Shown here: one piece after another, positions 59,111-64,000 of the stretch
Position numbering within the stretch: the first letter of the stretch is position 1
How the letters are laid out: the number at the start of each line of letters is the position of its first letter
Assembly (NCBI GenBank): GCA_023055505.1
Contig: JALIRH010000002.1
Location: 4,396,001-4,460,000 of the forward strand
Source of the DNA: Callipepla californica brunnescens
Taxonomy: Eukaryota > Chordata > Aves > Galliformes > Odontophoridae
Direction: 5' to 3'
Length of the DNA stretch: 64,000 nt
Program-made: the position numbers and the translations under genes
The notes under the pieces: generated by a model
Told to the model about the DNA's origin: nothing
The model's database searches: none
Seen by the model: the letters and a program-made list of their open reading frames with translations, nothing else

Positions 59111-61003
59111 TTGTCCCATTTTTATTTCACTGCTGCCTATGCTCTTGTAGGTTTTTTTTGCCTTTCTCCAGCTGACTTTGCTGCTCTGGCTTCCAGACAC
59201 ATATAGTTAAACTATATGAAATTTTATGGTCTTCATGGGCTTTCAATCCCTCTTAGTCTTTTGTTTTCCAAAGTTTTAACATCTTGTTTTTCCATCCAAG
59301 CACTTGTTAAGCCTCAAGATTTAATTCCTTCAAGTATAAGCTAGCAGTCTGATGTTAATTTACATTTACATAAGATTTCCTGCATGGCAGAAGGCAGCAG
59401 AAATCAAACCTATGTCAAATTATTTTAATGGATTATTCTCACTGGCTTTTCATACACCTCTGGTGAAGACGTACTCTAGGCTTCTCTTCCCTATACACAT
59501 TTGTGTAAGTAACTATGAGGAACTTTTTTTTTTCTTTTTTTCTAGTTACTTTTCTAGAAAAAGACACTCCGGTAGAAACTAATGCAGTACTATTCTGAGT
59601 GAGTGAAGGCAAAATCCTCGCCACCCCTTTGCTAACCATCATGTCTCATGTGGATTTATGGATTGGCCAAACTCTTTTCAGTAAGGAAGTGACTCGCATA
59701 TGCTACATGTCATATTCATCATAATGCTCTGAGCCTGTTCCTCAGAGATGGTCCTTTCTGTGTGAATGGATCCATTTCAGTCAAGTGCCCTTGTTTACAA
59801 TAGTCTTGGCTATGGATCTGTGTTTCAATACATGTTGGGACTTCAGAATCTTTGAAAGTCATTTAAAAGCAAAGCAGAAAAAAACCTGACCTTTTCACAG
59901 GCTTGCAGTAGATAACCAAGAGTCTTTTTGTGTAAGCTGGAAATAAACCAAGACTTTCCTGCACTGTTTTACACAATGAACTCTTCTTGATGATAATAGT
60001 GTTTTTGTTAAAGAATTCATCATCTATTTACAATGAAGAGATTGATACGTAACCAAATAATTTCCCCAAACACACATGCACTGAGATTAGATGGAACTGA
60101 TAAATTCTTGTTTAATCACCAGTGTGAAGGAAACCAAAGGACTTTTAAGCCATGGCCAATAATTTCTGCTAGTTTAGGGAAAGAGATGTGATGACTGCTA
60201 TAATTTGTGCACTCAGTGATGAATATATCCATATAAATTGCTTCAATACCTAACCTTTTCCTAATACAGAAAATATAGTTTATGTTCAGCTTGAGTTTCT
60301 TTAATTTATCCTCTGCTCATGCAAGAAGTTCACCCTGTAACAGAAAGCTTTGCTTAATTGTTTGTGAAAAGCAGAGAATTGTTAACAGCAGCTGGTGGAA
60401 GATGGTAGGACTTTTGTTTTCCCTTGGCACAGGTTTTATTTTGGAACTCCTATAAAGAATGTTTCCTAGGAGGCATCTTTGCCTTGCTTAAGTGCATGCT
60501 CTGGCACTGACCCAACACTGTATAACTGCTTACCTTTGATAACAAGGGGAAATTCCCCCTGATGCAAAGGTGGTTTTGCACCTTACTTGTAAAAGTAATC
60601 TAGCTCCTAAAGGACCAAATATTTTCATGCTCATAGTGAATTACTGCCACAGAGGGAAATGGGAGGAGTCCCTTTATATCACAAGGGATTCTTATACCAT
60701 CAACTTGTTCAAGAAAAAGTTCATAGGAGATTATAGATACACCTTCAGTGTTCAACTCTCTTTCACAAATGACTCATTCAGAACCATTTTTATTCAGTGG
60801 GTGCCAGATGGCATTCGTCAGCCCTGTTTTTTATGCCACATGTTTGAAGTACCAGTCAATCATTTGGCTCTCACAGTCATACTGTGTAAGACCACAGGTC
60901 TTGCTGGCTGGGGAATTGAAGTGGATGTTACAGAGGGAGTGAAAAGAAAGAGGTGAGGATCCTCATGATGTTTTCCCCTCATGCATCTCTTGCAGCCTTC
61001 TAC

Positions 61004-61022
61004 TTTTTTTTTTTTTTTTTTT
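61004..61022. repeat. Poly-T run (19)
   Basis: An uninterrupted T19. No retroposon was recognised on the minus strand next to it. Confidence 0.94.
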
Positions 61023-61236
61023 GCCTTCAGTGACTTTTTGAGCCTCCACTAGTTACTGTGCTTTAGGAAAACCTCATTGGATTTCTCTTCATTAAGTTTC
61101 TCTGATCTTGCTTTGACATCATGCAAACTCATGCTCAAAATTATTCTGCCCAGACTGGCTCTGTGGTGTCTAATGCCTCTGACCAATCCTGGTTCCTAAC
61201 ATACAAATTATACACAACAACAACCTACCAAACAGG

Positions 61237-61257
61237 AAAACAAACAAACAAACAAAC
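61237..61257. repeat. (AAAC)5 microsatellite
   Basis: Five units; a second, shorter AAAC tract lies at 61345-61365. Confidence 0.92.
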
Positions 61258-62620
61258 CTATAAAAAGATAAGTTCTTTGTGAAAGAAAAGCAGTGTGTTT
61301 CCTAACTGAATTTTTGATATCTTTCATTTGGTTATAACCGATATAAAACAAACAAACAAAAAAACTCGTGTTTTTACCACCCAAGAGGTTGTTTCATGGA
61401 AGTAGAAATAATTCAAGCTGTAGATGTTATAAATCAGCACCTTAGCACCTTTCAGGTGCTGTATACTTAAGGAACTGATATATCATAAATCAGAAAATAT
61501 TTACTGATGATGTTCTGTTCTCCCCTTCCATTCTCTGTTAATTTCTTTGTACCAAAGGCTAGATGATGGCCAAGCTAATGGGGACAAAGGGGAGCAGCTT
61601 GTTTAGCTCATCCCATTACTCTGCTTCTGAAACTAGTAGGAAGCAGGAAGTGAGTCAAAAGCTTGGAGAATGAGTTCATTGGAATTTGTGAGATGAGAAC
61701 AGCACATAATTAAAGATTTGGGGTTTTGGAGACATGGTTCTTGAAGATTGTTTAAAGACTGATATATTTTCAGTCAGCCTAGCAGTTCAGAATCTGCCTC
61801 AGCTCTGTGAAAACACAATGAAAATCCTCTGTATAACAAATTGTAGCCTTTCAAAATATGAATATGGCTTCTTGCCTTCCTTGGATGAAACAGTAAAAGC
61901 AAGTTGCTATTGCTTGCATCTGTATTTACTAACGAGTAGTATGAAGCTGTAATTCCTGAACTGAGAGATTTCTTTATTTTTCTTGTCTTTGGTTTCCTGT
62001 GAGATAGCATATAGTCTTTTACTTTGCCAATCCTTTCTAGCATGGCTTAGCTTAGGAACTAATTTCCCTATCAGCTACTCAGCCAGCTCTATATTTGTGT
62101 TTTCAATGGAGAGTTGATTACATAGACTCAGCGTGGGGTAGATGCTGTCTGGCTTTCAGTGATATACTTGGAAGGATTCTGTTTAGGAAAGTATTTTTAG
62201 TGGGTGAAGAAGTGAAAATGCATGATTTAATTCCACCCTTGTTTGATTCAGTGTTTCCATAAAATAGTAGGAAGTGTTGACTATAGAACTTTGTTGGGCA
62301 AAGAATATGGGGAGCACATTACATTTCATTTGCACTGCTTTGTTCCCTTGGACATAAGAGCTATATTATAATAGGGTATTTTTGGTTCTGTTTTTTTTCT
62401 TTCTTTCTTCCTTTTTTACAAGAGTGCTTATTGGCATTCTTCTGTAGTCAAAGCTCTAAATTAGTATAGCAGATAAAGTGAGGTACTGGGATTCTGTATC
62501 CAGGATTTACTGCTTCATCAGAAACAACAGATCTGTTTAGCTTTTCCCAGCGAGAAAGAAACCTTCATCTTCTAAGCCACAAATGTTTAGACTGAATGAC
62601 CGTGTTTGAAAATGTTTGGT

Positions 62621-63425
62621 TGTCACAGAATGGTTTGGGTTGGAAGGGAACTTCTACAGTGTCAACTGCACCACTCAGCTTAGTGTAATCTGCAGTCTTG
62701 CTGAGGTTGCACTTGATCCCACTGTCCATGTCACCTACAAAGATGTTAAGTAACACTGATCCTAGCACTGAACTCTGAGGAATGACACTTATCACCAGTC
62801 TCTACTGGGATATTGAGCCATTGACTGCAACTCTCTGAGTGCAACTATCCAGCCAATTACTTATCCATCAAGTAGTCTATCCATCAAATCCATTTTTCTC
62901 TAGTTTGGTGAGCAGGATATCATGAGGGACAGTGTCAAACACTTTGCACAAGTCCAGGCAGATGTCATCAGTTGCTCCTCCTTTCTCCACTGATACTATA
63001 ATTCCATCATAAAAGGCCACCAAGTTTGCTGGGCATGACTTGCCCCTGATGAAGCCATGTTGGTTACCACCAATTGCCTCATCTTTATTTTCCATGTGTC
63101 TTAGTAGGGCCTTCAGGAGAATCTGCAACATGATCTTGCCAGGCACAGAGGTGAGACTGACTGCCTGTAGTTTCATGGATCTTCATTTTTCCCTTCCTGA
63201 AAATGGGCTTTATGCTTCTCTTCTTCCAATCAGTGGGAACTTCACCAGACTGCCATGACTTTTCCAATATGATTGGTAGCAGCTTAGCAAAATCATCCAT
63301 CAGTTCTCTCGGAATCTGTGAATGGATCTCATCAGGTGCCATGGACTTATTAACCAGTTTTTTTAGACAGTCTCGAACATGATCTTCACTTACAGTGAGC
63401 AGATGTTTTCCCAGTTCTTATCTTG
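62621..63425 (-). mobile_element. Internally deleted CR1: reverse transcriptase fused to 3' tail
   Basis: Read on the minus strand from 63425 down: SEDHVRDCLKKLVNKSMAPD (pattern 'VRDHLR.LN.HKSMGPDE'), EIHSQIPRELMDDFAKLLPI, LEKSWQSGEVPTDWKKRSIK, a frameshift, [60 protein letters not shown], a gap, then [20 protein letters not shown]. The catalytic box reads K-T-A-D-Y in place of K-F-A-D-D, so it is inactive. At about 62655-62665 the frame SGAVDT ends and the sequence jumps directly to the 3' tip: the complement of 'ggtttgggttggaagggaac' and one octamer (cacagaatgg). Roughly 1 kb between the palm domain and the tail is missing, although both flanking parts are well kept. The region upstream of 63425 may hold more of the element but was not recognised. 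Confidence 0.93.
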
Positions 63426-64000
63426 CCTTTCTGCAACATACTTGGTAGTAAAGATGTGTTATACTACTGCACATCTCTTTGCCTTGACCACTATTCATTG
63501 TGTCTGTGAATACAGTTGATCTGTCCAGTTCCTGCCTTTTGTTTTCTTCATGGGCGAAAGAAAATCTCTAGAGATACAACCTCCTTTAATTCACATGACT
63601 CCTATTTATCAAGAAGTTGAGATTGTTTTGAAATGTCCTGCTAAACAGGAACTTCTTTGGAGGGAAAGACTTCACATTTAATTGGCAAAACATGAAATTT
63701 GACTACAACCAATGTAAGATAGATCTGCAAGGGCAAAGACTGTCTAGAAGACAAAGCCAGTTGCTCATGTGTTTTCTGTTGCCAAGGACCTAGGTAGAAG
63801 TGTGGACTCTGAATTATGAACAAGAATGAAAAGTCTTCCTATATATTTACCCCAAGTCTTTGCAATGAGCAGAAAGATGAATTTTGACAGTATTTGTATT
63901 AAAAGCACATCTTTCTGTAATATAATAAATTTTATGTGTGGAGTCTACATGTCAGTATGTAAAATCCTTTCTCTTACAAGCCGTGCAATGTAGTGAAATG
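63426..64000. other. Unique stretch to the window end
   Basis: Nothing was clearly recognised. The first roughly 110 bases could be the eroded 5' continuation of the minus-strand CR1. The remainder is AT-rich non-coding DNA. Confidence 0.5.

Larger units (their letters stand above)
58811..62620. other. Long unique stretch with simple repeats
   Basis: Apart from the pyrimidine tract at 59026, T19 at 61004-61022 and two AAAC tracts, nothing was recognised. A plus frame of 128 codons at 60570-60956 opens with GTG, lacks recognised motifs and is probably chance. Confidence 0.55.

Noticed and set aside
60570..60956. Plus-strand open frame of 128 codons
   Set aside because: It starts with GTG and shows no recognised motif or family similarity; a following GTGAG resembles a splice donor but no matching acceptor or conserved peptide supports an exon.
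62877..63342. Open frames that look like a reverse-transcriptase gene
   Set aside because: They are parts of a decayed CR1 copy with frameshifts and an altered catalytic box, not a host gene.
1..64000. Bacterial-type features: operons, Shine-Dalgarno sites, CRISPR arrays, phage or defence systems
   Set aside because: The sequence is clearly vertebrate non-coding DNA with LINEs and microsatellites; no direct-repeat/spacer array or dense coding was seen.
1..64000. tRNA, rRNA or snRNA genes and endogenous retroviral LTRs
   Set aside because: No B-box-like GGTTCGAATCC with a cloverleaf context, no rRNA or U-snRNA signature and no recognisable LTR pair, primer-binding site or retroviral gag/pol motif was found by eye; a covariance-model and repeat search would be needed to exclude degraded copies.

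Overview
The window reads as non-coding vertebrate DNA from a bird, most likely a galliform such as chicken or a close relative. Two signals point there. First, about 30 fragments of CR1 LINEs lie on both strands, most of them 5'-truncated copies ending in the avian-type tail (a ccttccaac block followed by ATTCTRTG octamers). Second, three short mariner-derived elements carry the terminal sequence GGAGGCATTACTTTTGGA, which I recall from the galliform mariner 'Galluhop'. I see no convincing protein-coding exon, tRNA, rRNA, CRISPR array, operon or bacterial signal. Long open frames are few, and the two longest (157 and 128 codons) open with TTG or GTG rather than ATG. The window is therefore either intergenic (gene-desert-like) or inside a long intron.

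Layout. 0-5 kb: a CR1-like remnant at the left edge, an old LINE reverse-transcriptase remnant (1.3-1.85 kb, minus), a strong CTCF-like motif at 3.09 kb and an (AG)n repeat. 5-23 kb: mostly unique AT-rich DNA with scattered CR1 pieces at 5.5, 7.3, 10.3, 15.7, 16.2, 17.2, 18.7 and 23.0 kb. 23.7-30 kb: the most eroded mariner derivative, a homeodomain-core-rich stretch near 25.2 kb, three long A/T homopolymers within 2 kb and two CR1 pieces. 30-34.4 kb: the densest CR1 cluster (six copies), including a 1.27-kb copy with reverse-transcriptase sequence and a tail-to-tail inverted pair. 34.4-47.9 kb: mostly unique, with a small tail-to-tail CR1 pair at 38.9 kb and two mariner derivatives in opposite orientation at 40.8 and 44.3 kb. 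47.9-58.8 kb: CR1 again frequent, including an internally deleted copy joining endonuclease to the 3' end (57.4-58.3 kb) and a fold-back pair at 58.5-58.8 kb. 58.8-64 kb: a pyrimidine tract, unique DNA, then a minus-strand CR1 with reverse-transcriptase sequence fused directly to its 3' tail (62.6-63.4 kb).

Nothing here forms a working gene system. All recognisable coding matter is decayed transposon sequence with stops, frameshifts or altered catalytic residues. The most notable items are the two internally deleted CR1 copies with intact ends, the set of mariner derivatives sharing one internal-deletion structure, the old LINE remnant and the CTCF-like site. Repeat-family names come from memory of consensus sequences; no search was run.
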